Shown here: in pieces, positions 12,901 to 27,900 of the stretch
Layout: the number at the start of each line of letters is the position of its first letter
Numbering within the stretch: the first letter of the stretch is position 1
NCBI GenBank assembly: GCA_020055645.1
Contig: CM034550.1
Span: forward strand, 8,675,501-8,739,500
Direction: 5' to 3'
DNA from: Tomocerus qinae
Taxonomy: Eukaryota > Arthropoda > Collembola > Entomobryomorpha > Tomoceridae
Length of the DNA: 64,000 nucleotides
Position numbers and translations under genes: made by a program
The notes under the pieces: model-generated
The model's input: the letters and a program-made list of their open reading frames with translations, nothing else
Database searches by the model: none
Told to the model about the DNA's origin: nothing

Positions 12901-15900
12901 TATTTAAAATTCACTTTGAAAACACGAAAAGCGAAATAGGTCTTGCCTATCTCTCCCGTAATCTAAAGAACTACTTTAACAATGCATTCTTTCTCAGGCA
13001 ATTCCCTTTTGCTCAACCTACGAATTCTAATAATATTACATACGGATACCTACCTATATGTACGTAGAAAAGAACGCTTCTTTACAATTAAGAGTTTCAT
13101 TGTGTGGACAGACATGCTTTGGCTCGACAAATATATACGCTACGTCTACATACAGATTCAGAATAGAATATCATGGCATCTCATGCTACATTGTTTTCGT
13201 TAGTATTGTCAATGTAGCGTGGATATCTAATGCAAACTATACACTAATGTCAGTCAAGACAACGTTGGATAGAGGACCGTAACTGTTTGCGTGTACAAAC
13301 GAGTAATGTAATGTAACTATCAAAATAGCAAATACCTACATTATTAGACAAGCAAGATAGTACATGATGTCAAATAAGTATCACTCACTTTGCTCACGGC
13401 TTCCATGTTTATTTTATCTATAATGCTTGTTTGTTAGTTCGTGAACTCATTTCATTTATTTCATTTTATTCTTTCATGCAACAAAACAATTTCACTAACT
13501 TTCCTACAAACTTTACCCTTTTTCTCTAATTGTATTCCTGCCTCTATACTTAATTAGCGTGATTAATTTAATTACATTCATTTTCCTAAGAAACTCTCAT
13601 TAATATCAAACACAACTCAAACCTTCTTTACTCTTTTACATTCTCATTTACTTTTACATAAGCTTCTGTCAACTCCAAACTCTAATTACTCCTTCCTTAC
13701 GCTTCAATTATTTTTTTATACACTCACATACCTACTGTTTACATTTTAGCTTTCTCCGCACCAATGAAAAACATTTAAAAACCTTCTCTATACACATAAT
13801 ATCCAACAGAATTAGTCAGGTCAGTATCCACAAAAAAATACATATAGCTCAATACAAAAATACTCCGAACTACTACAAGCAATAAAAATTATACGACTCT
13901 CGCTGCCTTCTTTTCGAATTATTCTACGTATCTGAACGAACACAACTTTTTGCTATCTTTTTTTCATAATTTCCATTTCCCCAATTCTTATGCATTACAC
14001 ATTGTAATATTGCACTAATAGACATTCAAGGACTCACAAAGAAAATCCATGCTCAAATTACCCATTACAAACTAAATTAAAAAGCAGGGAAGCGATCAAG
14101 TTCTTTATTTTTATTACTTTTGTCCTCATCTCTTGCTTTTCTGACTTTGCCTACCCCCGCGTTGTTCCACTAATTTTCTAGACTAATAAATGCTTCAAAA
14201 CATCTGAAAACTATGCTACATTACTTTTACATCATAATATTCTATGAATACCAACTTTGTGAATTTTAAAAGCTTTATGCACTCCAAATGAACATACTAA
14301 ACTTAAGTAGTAATACCACCCACACTGTTTAAATTCATTACTATTAGAACTAACTGCTACTATGAACTTACTTAGCACAGAACCAACAACACTAAACACA
14401 AAACAAGATTTTACGTAAAGATTTACAAATAAATACAAGACAAATATTTACGAATTGCGAACAGTAAATCACTGGACTTGATAACGTTGTACCTATCAAT
14501 AAGAAATACTACGAATTAATAATTTGTCAATTCCCAAATCAAACAGGTTCTTTTCCTTACAATTTTTGCATAACTGAATTAATGATAAATCTTCAAATAT
14601 ACCAATCATTCCAAATTCAAACGCATTAAAATTTTTGACCGTAAGAATGAAGTAGATTGTATGAAGTAGTAGGTGTAGATAAATAAGACGTATATATTTT
14701 ATGCATTCAGGAGGGCTGTAAAGAAAATCAAGTCGGTTAGTACCGCATGACATGACATTATGCGACAGATGAATGTAATGTAATACAATAGAAAAGATCA
14801 TTAGATTATGTAAGTTACATAAGACATTCTAATAACATATGTGTGTCCGTCACATATGTGAGTGAAATAATATAATTTAGTTTTTTCGTCATTCTTTCAA
14901 GTTTCTTTGTCCCGTGCTGTCCCAAGCCTGTCCTCCTGCCATGGCATGCCAAGCGATGCAATGTAGTAGTATTCTTGTAAGTTGTATATGTACTTTCTCT
15001 ATGGACAAGGTTGGAGGAGTAAGGGCTGGAAAAGTTTGTTAAAACATGGCATCATATTGCATCATATTATATTACATTACAATATATTGCTTTCCCTTTG
15101 GCCTGGAACTAAATATAACAATACGCGATGATGGCAACACGTTTCTGTTTTTACTTTCTTATTCTTTCTTTCTTAACTAACTGGGTAGTAGTAGAAGTAG
15201 GAAGAGAGGTCGGGGCTGGAGGCTAAAGCGAAGAAAGAAGGGCACATAGGAGATCACAAGTCATGCTAAAGCGATGTGGATGCCAGCAGGTACTTTCCTT
15301 ATGAAAACGGAAGAAAAAGAAGTGCAATACGGAGTCCGCTCTACTTTCACATCAGATGAGATCAGAGTCGATGGCTCGCATCACATGTAGGAAACTTGAC
15401 GTGTTTACGTATTCTGTGTTTTATCGTTTCTTTTTAAACTAGAGCTACGTGGCTATGTAAGTTATGCCATTAGAAGAGATGCTAGCTAGTATATATAGTG
15501 GGGAAGGAAGAAGAGCATGGATGGCACTAGTATCTCTCTGTACATGACAATAATACAACATCAGCGCTTAGCTCCACAAAGTAGAACGTAAAAAAAGCAA
15601 AGTAATGAGTAAAGCATTACTTACATTACATCACCACTACTACTAGTGCTAGGACAGAGTAATAGAAGCACACGTAGTATCTATTAAGTTACGTGTGCAT
15701 ATTATGTACAGAGAAGTCGCGTCTAAGTAAATAAGTAAGTAGGACCTGCTGTACTGTTCAAGAAGAAGGAAAGAACTTTCTTTTTCAATTTATTCTCCAA
15801 CCAACCCACACATTCTGCTTTACAAAGAACTATATTTAGACTTCGACCAGTTAGGGATGTTGTTGGCCTTCTCCTGTCACATTTACATGCAAGCAACCCG

Positions 15901-18900
15901 GGCAAGTCAACATTACATTACTCCGCCTACCACTTTCCGCTCCTATTGACGAGAGGATGACTCCCACCTAAGGAAAGGACATTTCACTGAACAACTAGTC
16001 TGAATACTAATAAATTGACTTCATGAACACACACACTCACATTATTCAACTCATCACAAACCTATTACTCCTCAAATAAAATCTCTCTACCGTGTTATTA
16101 CTTTGATAAACATGAAAAACACAACATGAGTCAATTCATGTCAAATTTAACATTACTACACATCTCCTCAATACTACTACGGCACCCATACCCTCCTCCC
16201 CATCTATACAATCTTATATATCCTAATTTTAACACACATTACTATCAAGGATATTCTACCATGTACCTTTCTACACATTATTGTTGCACATTTCAACCCT
16301 AACGCACCATCACCACCAAACCCCAATAATTCACACATTCATCGATAATAATAATAACAAACGCAACAACTTACCAGACTTCCTTCACATTTCAGACCAT
16401 ACTCTTACGACTTATGACACACTCATGTACACACTACAAACCTGTGAAAGTCACGTTTCTCGCTATTTATACGGATAGACACTAACCAATGAATATCCTT
16501 CGCAACCTATTTCCGTTTTTTTACTCACTATATCGTCTGTCGGTGTATATCTTCATCACTAATGTCAAAGATTACGACTATGTACACTTTTCAACCAAGA
16601 TAAATAACCACAAAACCAAACTAACAAAAAGTACATTTCATTTTCCAATCATTCTGTTTGTAATTTCAATCCTGTCATTTCAACTCCATAAGTATACGTT
16701 AGATTTATCCTTTGAGTAATTTTGCAAGTTATAGAAGTCTGTCGTCGGTCGGAAAGGGTTATGCCCTCTTTGAATGTTTAATTCGATGCTTGATTTGATG
16801 ATGATTTGATATAATGGCATTTAATATGAATTCCTTTGAACTGCTTAACCATGTTTACCTTTCATGAGCCTTTCATCTCAAAAATATCAAAAGCAAATTG
16901 CGTTACATGTAAACTATTATATCGAAGCGAACAAAAGTCAAGAAAATGGATAACGAAGACATAATAGAAGAATTATGAAAATAATGAGCTCCTGGAATCT
17001 TCGTGAATATTCCTTTCTTAGAAAGATAATATTTATTTGTTGCTTGTGCGTTCGAGTGGAAGTATTTTGCTACTTTCGTAATGCCAAAGGTGACATCCAA
17101 ACTACGACGCATTTTCTTGTAACAAAATTCTGTTTGATATTTGATCCTTTTGAATTACAACAAAATCCTTCACTCGTCAGATATTTGTAAAGCAAATGTC
17201 CACATACAAAACCCATGAATAAATACAAGAGACAGCGAAACAAATCAGATATGCAGTGAAAACGCTTAGAAATAGTTATTATTTTGGAGAAAACAAATAG
17301 ACATGTTCTACTTTCCTCATGATAGAAAAAATCGCAAAAACTGCCAGAATCTGATCCCACGTTATCTAGACAGGTAGTGTATACATCTTACGAATTTTAC
17401 ATAACATAAAGGTACAGGTGAACAAAGATTAATTGAATCCACCGATGATAGTTTGAAACTTAATATGCTGTAAAAAGCTACACAATAGGGAATTTCGGAG
17501 GAGGGGAACCCACGCTCTCAAAAGTCCATATAGTATCCGAAAACAAAAATAAATGGAAACAGCAGAAGAAAAGAAATCGAATATCAGTACTGCGTTACGA
17601 AAGATGTTTTTCCTAGAACCTACCAAATACTATAATTAGTGATTTATGTTTGTCGAAATGACGCAAAACATGGTAATTTAATACCGAGTAAGGAAACAAG
17701 TAATAAATACGATTGTTATTGTTACATAAACTAACGAGTACAGGCGAAAATAGAATACAAATTAATAGAAGCGAAAGACAATTACATAAGGTTTGATATG
17801 CGGTAAAAACATTCTTATGAAACTTCTCATTGCGGTTTAGGGGAGGGGGAAATCTTATATCGAAATATAGAATTACTGCTTCTGGTGGAAAAACATACTC
17901 TCACAACGCATTCGAAAACCAAAATAAAATAGTAGAGACAGAAGATGTATGCGGTGAAAACGCTTACGAAAGGTGTTATTTTGGGTAAAGCTAGTAAATA
18001 GTACTGTGGGCGAATGTAACTTTCCTCCAGACGCAAAAAAATACGCAAAAGCTGTCGTAATTTGATCCTGCTGGGTAGGTAACTAATACTTACTTCACGA
18101 ACTAAGTATTAAACAAACCAAGATGCCTCCATTACAAGGTGAAGACATAGAGGGATATTCCCCGAGTTTGCACCCAATTCGAATTCTACGTATACTGCCA
18201 CAGAGGAGTAAGTACCCAAGCCGAAAGTAACCATGGTTATTTGGTTTGGGTGCCTACCTCTCTGTGGTAGAAAGTAAATACGGATTGGGTGCAAAAATCC
18301 GGGAAACCCCCTCTATGTCTTCACCTGGTAATGGAGTTGATAATAAACAAATGCGTTACTATAGAGTGACAAATTCGAGGCATCTTGAAACAAACTATAA
18401 TCCACTAACGATAGTATGAAATTTGATACGTAGTAAAATGTTGTTACGAAACTCCTCATTAGGGGATTAGGAGGAGAAACGAAATAATAACACAACATTA
18501 CCGCTTTTGGTTGCGAAAACGTTTTTTGCAACTTTTATGTAAGTAACGCAACGACATAATTACACAACTGCCTGGTAGAATTTAGGAAAAACATGTATCA
18601 GGTAAAAGAAAGGTGTGAACATGTGTAGATTTCGGTGAAAAAGATCCCTGATGGCCATAATGACAAAGAAATGGTAAGAAAATAGCCCCAAATAAATAAC
18701 AAATTGCGTGGAAAAAGAGATTCTCTGGTTACAGAGGAAGGAAAACAAAAGGATGAGACTCTTTTGCCAATCATCTATGAAAAAGATAATAGTATAGAGT
18801 ATAAATAAGTACAATTGTATCATTATGCACAGATATAAGTATCTATGCTTATAGTGCTAAGAAAAACAATATGGCGAACTTTAACCACGCACCAATAGTT

Positions 18901-21900
18901 GACATGACTTAACAATCTTCATCCATCCTGATCCTTCCAGCAAACTCAGTTTCCTAAGAAAAGATGTTGAGAAAAAACACTTCTTCAGAGAAATGTTATT
19001 GAGTTGGCTTTGGATTTGATCTGACTGACTGACTGATGGTGGGTGAGATGAGGGAGTTTGCCTGACCTGACTTTACATACTTGACGTCGATGTTTGTATG
19101 ACTGATATGATATGTTTTCTATTTCAACGAGACTAACTATATATATCAGTAAATATAACTGTAACACAAATACCAAGAAAAAAAGTTGCCACAATACAGA
19201 GATATGGATACTCAACTTCGCTTACTTACACTGTATTACATTTCAAAGCTAACCTACCAACCAAGAAACATCCATCATAAAAGAACTCCTATGGCTAAGA
19301 TAACTGGAAAAACCTTTCCGACAAATTCCTTATTATGCTCTATATTTACAAGAATCATTGACAACTGCGTTTAAGGATAGTTTAGAAATCGTAAATATTA
19401 AAAGAAGCAGAAATTAAAGGACCAGATATCTATATATTTTATCAATACTGAATTATACAATTATTTGGGTAGCAATAATTCAAGAGCGTGAAGATACTGA
19501 TACAATAAGGTAAATAAATATAGGTTATTTTGTATGTTTAGAAGAGTTATGCAAGTGACGATTCTTTTCCGCATCCATGGATTTCCATTCTACTGCAGAG
19601 TTGACTTGAGAAAACAAAGTGAAGGCGCAATAAGCGGACTTTAGTACCAAACGTAGGCATCTCCGTATTTACGTAGACTTACTACAGAGAGAGAGATAGC
19701 CACCTACGAACGTACACATGTAACTTATTGTTAGTAAGACATTGCAGTAGACTTAGGGAGTCCTGGGTTCATTTCCTACGTATGCTATGCGTCAATATCT
19801 CACTAACTTACATACATACATCAGTTATTGACTACCTAACTTAGTTTTTGTAGATCTACAATGCTACGTGTTCCTCTATGCATGCCTTTAACTTACTTGA
19901 CGTTTCATAATACCTCTCTGGAACTTTCCAAATGTGTGGCCTGGCCTGGCTTAACTTTGGTTTGGTTTTGCTTTACTTTCCTGTGCTTTGCCTAGCTTCA
20001 GGTTTCGTTTATCTGTTTGTCGTATCTGTAGATAGACATCTTTCTCTAAAAAAGCAGCTACTACTTATTTCACTCCATACCTCACAAACTATAGGATCTT
20101 ATATAACATTACCACTCTCTTATTCCAAATTTTATGTAACATAACGTACCGTAAGTGAAGTGAAGTAAACTAAAGCAAACTAACAATGCGATCACTAAAG
20201 CACTGCAAAGTACACCATGCATACATAGATAGATATTCTTAAATAGACCATTTCAGCTCTATGTTACTTTACCTATATACATTTTCATCAAAATACAAAA
20301 ATCTCTCCTATTTCCTTTCATTTTCTACTTCTACCCAATTCACCCAGCTAGTAAGCAAACAAAAGCCAAAGAAAATGAAAATGCTCTTCCCTCCTAAGTG
20401 GAGTATAAGGGAGGAGAGAGAGGTGGGTATGCTAAGCCATGCCAAGCAACGTGTAAATTCTGGAGGGAATACTAAGCACCACAACTATATGATATTACAC
20501 CAAATATCGGTACATGCTGTATACAATTACATACTCCCCACATATTATCATATACTCTACTATAGCACCCTTAATAGTATAAGTACACATACCAAAAAAT
20601 TTCACCACCAGCGCAAGAAACTTTACGCCAAGGAAGAAATCTATCTATACCTACCTAATAAGTATATAGGCATATGTGATCTCATAACGTTATACTGTCT
20701 TTTTTGGTAGTAGAAAGTAGTAGAGTAACGAATAGTAATCTATTTGATCTGATCTCTGTTTATATCTTGTGCACAGGTTTGGTACGCGGAAAAGGAGCAA
20801 GCAAAATCAAAAGGAAGCCACGCAACGCAACAGAATTCAACGCAACTTTATAATACTATGACTATGACAGCTTACTACGCTTCAATTTTGGCCACTTGAA
20901 TCCACTCCATTCGTCTCGTTTACAAACTTCATGATTTTCAACTTAAGTTCCCCGTCCACTTCAGAATTCACGACTAGTACATAGGTATTCTATTAACAAT
21001 ATGAATACCGCATTTCATGCGGAATGAAAACTCGGAAACATGGTGGCGCAGAGAGTTAGCTAAATAGTCAAAAAGATCATACGTGGTGGTATGCTACACT
21101 TTTATACAATCTCCTATCAGAACTACTTTTTCTTCCGTTAGTACAGAAATATTATATATATATAAGACGGGTTTATCAGAACGAACATATAATTCTCCCT
21201 AACAATCAGATTAGATTGTTCATTTTATTTATAGAACGTAACATACCTCTAACTTAGAATTAGTAAGTGATAAAAGTGCAAAAAGCCCGAGTATAAAAAA
21301 TGTAGCGGAAGCAGTAGAAATTACTAAGAGAAGAAATGAATGGAATGCTAAAACCATTAAACTCACTTCAACTAAGTAATACAATACTAGAAATAATAAC
21401 ATACTACTACTACTGCTTACTACAAGTCCGTCTAAGCAAACAGATATGTAATGCGGACTTGCGGAGTTACGTGCGAAACAAACAAGCAAAACAACATGGA
21501 GAATTAATACAAACAGATACTAGCACACATTAGTATTAGTACCTAAGAGACCATACAAGTAAACTAGTCGCTAAACTATTAAAATACTACTACATACACT
21601 GTGTATTACTATAGAAGTGTAGATGAGTATCATAAAGTATATACAAATTATAAGTACAGATATCGCAAAGACGAAGAAGATACTATTACTACTATTATTA
21701 TCCACATGCATGTAGTATTCGCACATATGTACAAGTGCAGAAACCAGAAGACTACGGACTGCGACTACAAGCAAGCACAGTCCTCATTCTGATCCTAAGC
21801 CAATGTGATATATATACTCATCCTTGTCATAGTCTTTTTAGCTAAGTACATTTTATATATGCACACACAGATACATACACACACATACTACAGCTAACGT

Positions 21901-24900
21901 CATGCCAGTTCTACTTAAAAAACAAGCTGCGCTGTAGATTCATCCTACCCCATCATTCCCTTCGTACACTGCCTTGACTTCCTTTCCTTTGGCATCCCAT
22001 GATTTGACTTGACTCCGACTTGCTGTAGTGTGATGCGATCGTGATGTGAGTATCTGAGTTTTCCTTCAGCCCAAAGGATGTTATCTATGTTCTACTAAAT
22101 CCTTTCGTTGACGACCAAACTTTGCCTAAACTCTAATACCAGAACATACCCAATATCCTTTTAACATATACCTATATACTAATATCCAACACTAATACTA
22201 ATCACTCCACTTAAATACCATTTTCCATCTTTTCACCCTTTACCCAATTCATTAATTGCGTTTCTACCCTAAAATTAACTCCATCGCATCAATCCTATCA
22301 CAACCATCTAGCAAAACATATCACTTCGTTACACAACCATAAATATAAATCTTCTATTACAAATTCCCCTACCCTTTTATACGAAAATCCCAATTCAAAC
22401 CATTCTCAGTATGAACGGGTGAAGTTGTAAGTTAGGTAAAAAGCATAGAAATCTATGGTAGTAACAGTAATTGATGATAACTTATGAAACAGGTACTTAA
22501 AAAGATGCAACGCATAATAAATAAGTTGTAAAATCATAAAATATCATCATTACTTTTAAATTAACAAAATGATAAGGGTATTATTTCAACAAGCCATGTC
22601 AGCAATATGTACATTTAGTACCAATTGATCAGTTTCAAATTAAAATTGTTTGCAGAATTTGAATTATATTAGGATGCTAAACATAAATTTAACCTATACT
22701 TTCCAATATTCTTTCAATAAATAAATATCAGATAGTAGCTCTGTTCAGTATAAATTCATGCTATAATAACAAATTCGCAATAATTTCGCATAAAATGTTT
22801 TCCATAGGTTTTTAAAATGTGGTGATGAATCTTGATAACAGATTTCTGGTGAATTCTGTTACCCTGTAATAATTGTGAGTGCAAATGATTTGAACATGTA
22901 ATTGTGGTTTTTGGTGGTCATAACTGATAAGGTATTTGCTATGGATTCAGGGAGGTGAAGAAGCCATATAAGAGATGCGAAATTGACAAAACGGGGGTAT
23001 GTGAAGTAAATACGCAGATAGGAAAGTTGAAAAGTAGATAGCTAGGTGTAGTAGGTACCTTATTCGAGTGGTTGAGTATAGGATAGAATTCCAAGTTATA
23101 GAATTAGGAAGAAGGAAAGACGCCTGAGTTGAGTTTTCACTATGTGTACGTGTAAATAGCAGATCGTATTTGTAGTAGAGTGGGGAAGGAAGGCAAAGCA
23201 GGCAGGACGCTTTTGTGGTGCAAAGAGTGAGATTGAAAAAGAGGGCTGGCTTCGTTTCGTTTGGTTCGCTCGCTCCTGGCTTTGGCTCTTTGCAATTGCC
23301 AAGCATCGCATTTTCCTAAGCGTGGGATAGAGAGAGAGGTTTGAGGCTGTTTCCACAGCCGAGCTGAGCCCCTCCACTACAAGGAAACTTTACTACGTTC
23401 TACGTTTCACACACACATCCTACGTTCATTCATCTTTGGGTCGATCAATGGATGGGCATTGCGAATGCGTTAATTCCCAACTTTTTTATGCGTAGTAGTT
23501 GTAGTGTAGTGAGTGCAGAGCGTGTGTAGAACGCTGTACTGGCTTCCTTTCCTTACAAACTTAGCACTAGTACAGCTACCATTATTATTATTATTATTAT
23601 TAAGTTACACTCCTTCGTATTGGTTACCACTTCAAACCTTTAAACGAGAACAATGAAAAACTTGTATCAATTTACATTTCCCTCCTCACAATTACACACA
23701 ACCAATTTCACTCTCTGTAAATCCATAATAATAGTAAAAAACAGTCACACAATTTCTTTTTATGCCTTTAACACGTTATTATTGCTGAATTCTTTCTTAA
23801 TTACACCTATTTGCAAATATTAATGCTAAAATGCTAATGTCTTGGAGTGATTATCCATTAGAAACTTCGTAAACACCACATTGTTCTATTACTAAATACT
23901 TACGCAACTCAATTTAGAGAATCATAATAACAAACTCATTTATGTAGTAAATAAGAGAATGTAAAGGAAAACAAGAGAGAACATAATAAGACTGAATGAA
24001 TAGAATTATGGAAGGGTATAAGACAAATAAGAAAATTCGCATTCTCATAAATCTCACAGAATGCAATAATAAATGAACAAATATAACTTAATACTCTTTA
24101 AACAACAGACTTATGTGGACTTAGCAAATAAGTAGAGAGCCCAGAATGCATTAATAACAATATTTATTATAATAACGCAAGTACGTACACTATAAAATTT
24201 AAAAGCATCACACAGGGTGGTGCATATCATTATATGATTATCATAGCAGATGTAAGTGTATAAGGCAGCTAATGCATTATGTATAGCAGTATAGTACCTG
24301 AAGATACGTATTGTTCGCATAAAGAAATAGAATTTGCACATGTATTTACCTACTTAAATTATACGTTGGACGAAATGATAACTAGCACTAAGTACTTGTT
24401 GGATACAGCGGGTTTGCTTCACTGGATACATTTATTATGTAATTTAAGTAGTACTTTACTACATAGTATACATGGTACACTGTTTATTGTAGTAGCTAGA
24501 GAACAACATCTTTAGTTGAATGTATTTCTTTGAAGAGAGTAAACACAAGTAAACTGTTTAGTTGGCTATCTACGCAAAGAAAAGCTAAGAGTTGGAATAA
24601 AACAGAAAACCACGACAAGAAAACAACGAAAGGAGTAAAAGATGAATACTATAATCATATAGTATCCCTATCCATGTTTTTAGAAGCAATAGATGTTCCA
24701 TTACATTATTACAGAAATCCTCGTATACATTGTTAGGTATTAATAGTGAAATGCAACAAAAATTCCCTTAGACACTATTCTATCTATTATATAAAAGTCC
24801 TAAATACATACAGCATATGTATTTCAGTTTGTATAGGTTTTCCCATCTCTTCGAAAGGAAATAAGGCTGCTGTTGCTGAAGAATAATATAATTATGTAGT

Positions 24901-27900
24901 GTAGGAAAAAGGAGCAGTAGTACATGGCAAGTACATGGATGCAGTAGAATGGAGAAGAAAAGAATAAAATAGAATAGTGACGAAGACAAAACAAAAAAGA
25001 GCAAAGCAATAGTGTAATGTAAGTAAGCAAAGCAAGTAAAGTATAAGTAATGTACCTAATCGCTAGTAAGTAAAGTCTCGAGGAAGAGTTTTCCTTTGCT
25101 TGGTGCATTGCATTACATAGTTTGAGCATCTATCCTCATCTTCTCTCACAATCACATCACTATCACTCTACCGTGATATTTTTTATGGAGAATTTTTAAG
25201 TATTTTATTTATCTGACTTAACTCAAAGAGGGAACGAACGCTATGCTACGCTACATCATCATGCCATCCCACATTACAATACACTACACTTACATACACT
25301 CTCACTTGACAGTCAGCACAACCAACTTTACGTATTTCTCATCTTGTATGTAAAATCTCTATATTTCTCAACAATCAACAACATTCTGCCTTTCCTATTA
25401 CTTATAATAAATTCTACTCTCCTCCAGCAACCAGCTTACTTAACTCAATGTAACTATTCACCCTTCGTTTCCGTCGTTTATATACATTTACACGTTCTAC
25501 TTACATTAGCTTATTACAAACAGCATGCTCATTATTATTATTACTATTATTATTATTAGATTCTTCAAACAACTTATTTGTTTGTTGTAAAGTACATACT
25601 ACTACACAACTCACTATAAAAAGCATATGTTCTTCCTTCAACTACAGTTCGAATCCATTATCTACTCAACAACTTCTACTAAACATATACAACTCATTTC
25701 TTAGACAAACACACTTAAAAATAAAACTACTACTACTATTCCCCAAGCAAAACGGAAAGAATAAAAAATTACACTTCCGATAAAACTCTTTTCAAAGAAA
25801 TTATTATCCTAACATTTCCTCACTTCACAAACACACATTGCAACACCCGACCCTTTAACTTTTTAATTTACTCCCATCTGTCATCTCTCTCCCTATTTAT
25901 TTTTACACTATCTCAACTTACTACTTAATAAGATCTCTCAAAAAACAGATAAAAACAAATTTTACTGTAGCACAACAACAAAATGATATCAAACGTATAG
26001 TAATAAACAATTTACTATATAACGGTATCAACATAGGATGACTAGATCATACACTATCTTTACCGCCTATTTATAATGATAATCATTAACTATTACACTA
26101 GTAATACTAGAAGCTATGTAGTATCAGCTTATCATGTTCCTTCCAATGCCAATTAAATCAACATGCCCAACTCAAGCATCTTTAATTTCTGCTATTTCAG
26201 CTGCGAGCAAAGAATAGAATGTAGGTACCTAACCCAATCCTTTATCTACATCTCCAAAACTCATCAAGCTTTAAAATAAAATTAAGAATAGTATACCCAC
26301 ATGTACCTACTGTACAGACTGCCATCCAAAAGACAAAAGTTAAACAACAGAAAAAATGGAAAGTAAAAAAAACACTTTTTTACATTCCAATCTTAATGGA
26401 CATGGACAAGGATCCAAATGAAAGATATCATTCATAGTAGCTTTTATTTCTTGATTGCCCAACCCTCTCGTACTATTAAACATATCATTTCTATCAGTTT
26501 TTCTATTAGATAGGGATTGCAATAAGTAATAGCAGCCTAACCAAATACATGCTCTGCGATAATACAGATAACGTAAAATTTCCAACTTAATCCCCGGGCC
26601 TTCTCAAATGTCAAATTACTAATGATCCGCCTAAGGAATTTTCTTGTCTACATTTTTAATTTTTGGAATTGGTAAATAGGTGTAATATTAATTTGTTGTG
26701 GGTACGCTCTCACAAGTATTTGTGCTAGAAAATAATACAAAAATGATACGTGCCATCATACGGATAGAAATACAATTTTGAAAGAATTAAATTAAAGTAA
26801 TTTTTCATATTATAGAACTAATTAGCCACTATACTATAATACACAATACGTTTATAGCAAAATATCTAAGTAATATTATATTAAACATGGCATTTTAGAA
26901 TAATGTACAAAAGAGAACATTGGGTATTAAAGTAAGTTTCACGTTATGAACCTATGAACATTTTATTCCAGTCGAATCCACTGGTTTACGTTGTACATGT
27001 CATTATTTTCCATACATTCATATGGCCAGTGAGTTGAGATAAAAATTACAAGCACACCTTATGTATGAAAGTACCTACGAACAACCGTACATAACGAAAC
27101 AAAAATATCAAGACGTAAGCATTGGCAATGTAATGTCATGCTAATCTCCTTTTGCTCATGGACTGGAGTTCTTTCATTAATAACTCACTGCTGTGCACTA
27201 CAAATGGCTGACTTAGTATAGAATATATTGATAAGTATTTTATAGACTACCTGGTACATACAAGTACATAAAATAAGTCCGTCTATCACTCTGCCTTCTT
27301 CTCCGTTTTAGTTTTGCATTGGGATACACTATACGTGGAGAATAGTAGTGGCGAATACGCATAATGATAGGACGCAATAGCAAGGTTACGTAAAAAATGT
27401 TTGTAGCTATGTCTGTATTTAGTAGTGTGTAGTAGAAAGGTGTAGATTTACATTCATAGAAATATTATTATGGTGTGGTGGAAGTTGCAACTTTATTTTG
27501 ATAGCCACTCATCAAACCTTCAAAGATGACTTGACTGTGGCTGACTTGTGTAACACAGCAGTAGAAAAATGGAGATAGTGTCTGCAGAGTAGTAAAACAT
27601 ATTTGAAGACAGAAGAGAACAGACCCTGCCGTGTGTTAGACAGTGTGTATCTCGATTACCTGGCTTGTAATGAACCCAGGAGAGGAGAGGATAATAATAA
27701 TGAAAATGGAACTGATAAAAATCGTACATCCCTTTGCAAGCTATAAGCAATAGTGGAGTAACGATTACAAAAAAAACCGGATGAAGAGAATCATAATAAT
27801 ATTAAGATAAAATAATATGTTTTTGCTTTTAGACAATAAAGCACTTACATACGAGTAATGTTGTTATTTTATTTTATTTTTATGTCTGAGTTGAATTAGG

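Noticed and set aside
20261..20710. 149-codon plus-strand ORF
   Set aside because: Rich in Tyr, His, Ser and Lys from low-complexity TAC/CAC words, no domain, no splice context, inside an intron. It looks like a chance frame in skewed DNA.
22947..23377. Two overlapping minus-strand ORFs (119 and 93 codons)
   Set aside because: Overlapping frames in one GC-richer patch, with no domain in either. Kept only as a possible regulatory patch.
25647..25656. gttcgaatcc, a tRNA B-box-like sequence
   Set aside because: No A box, acceptor stem or anticodon arm could be found upstream at the required spacing.
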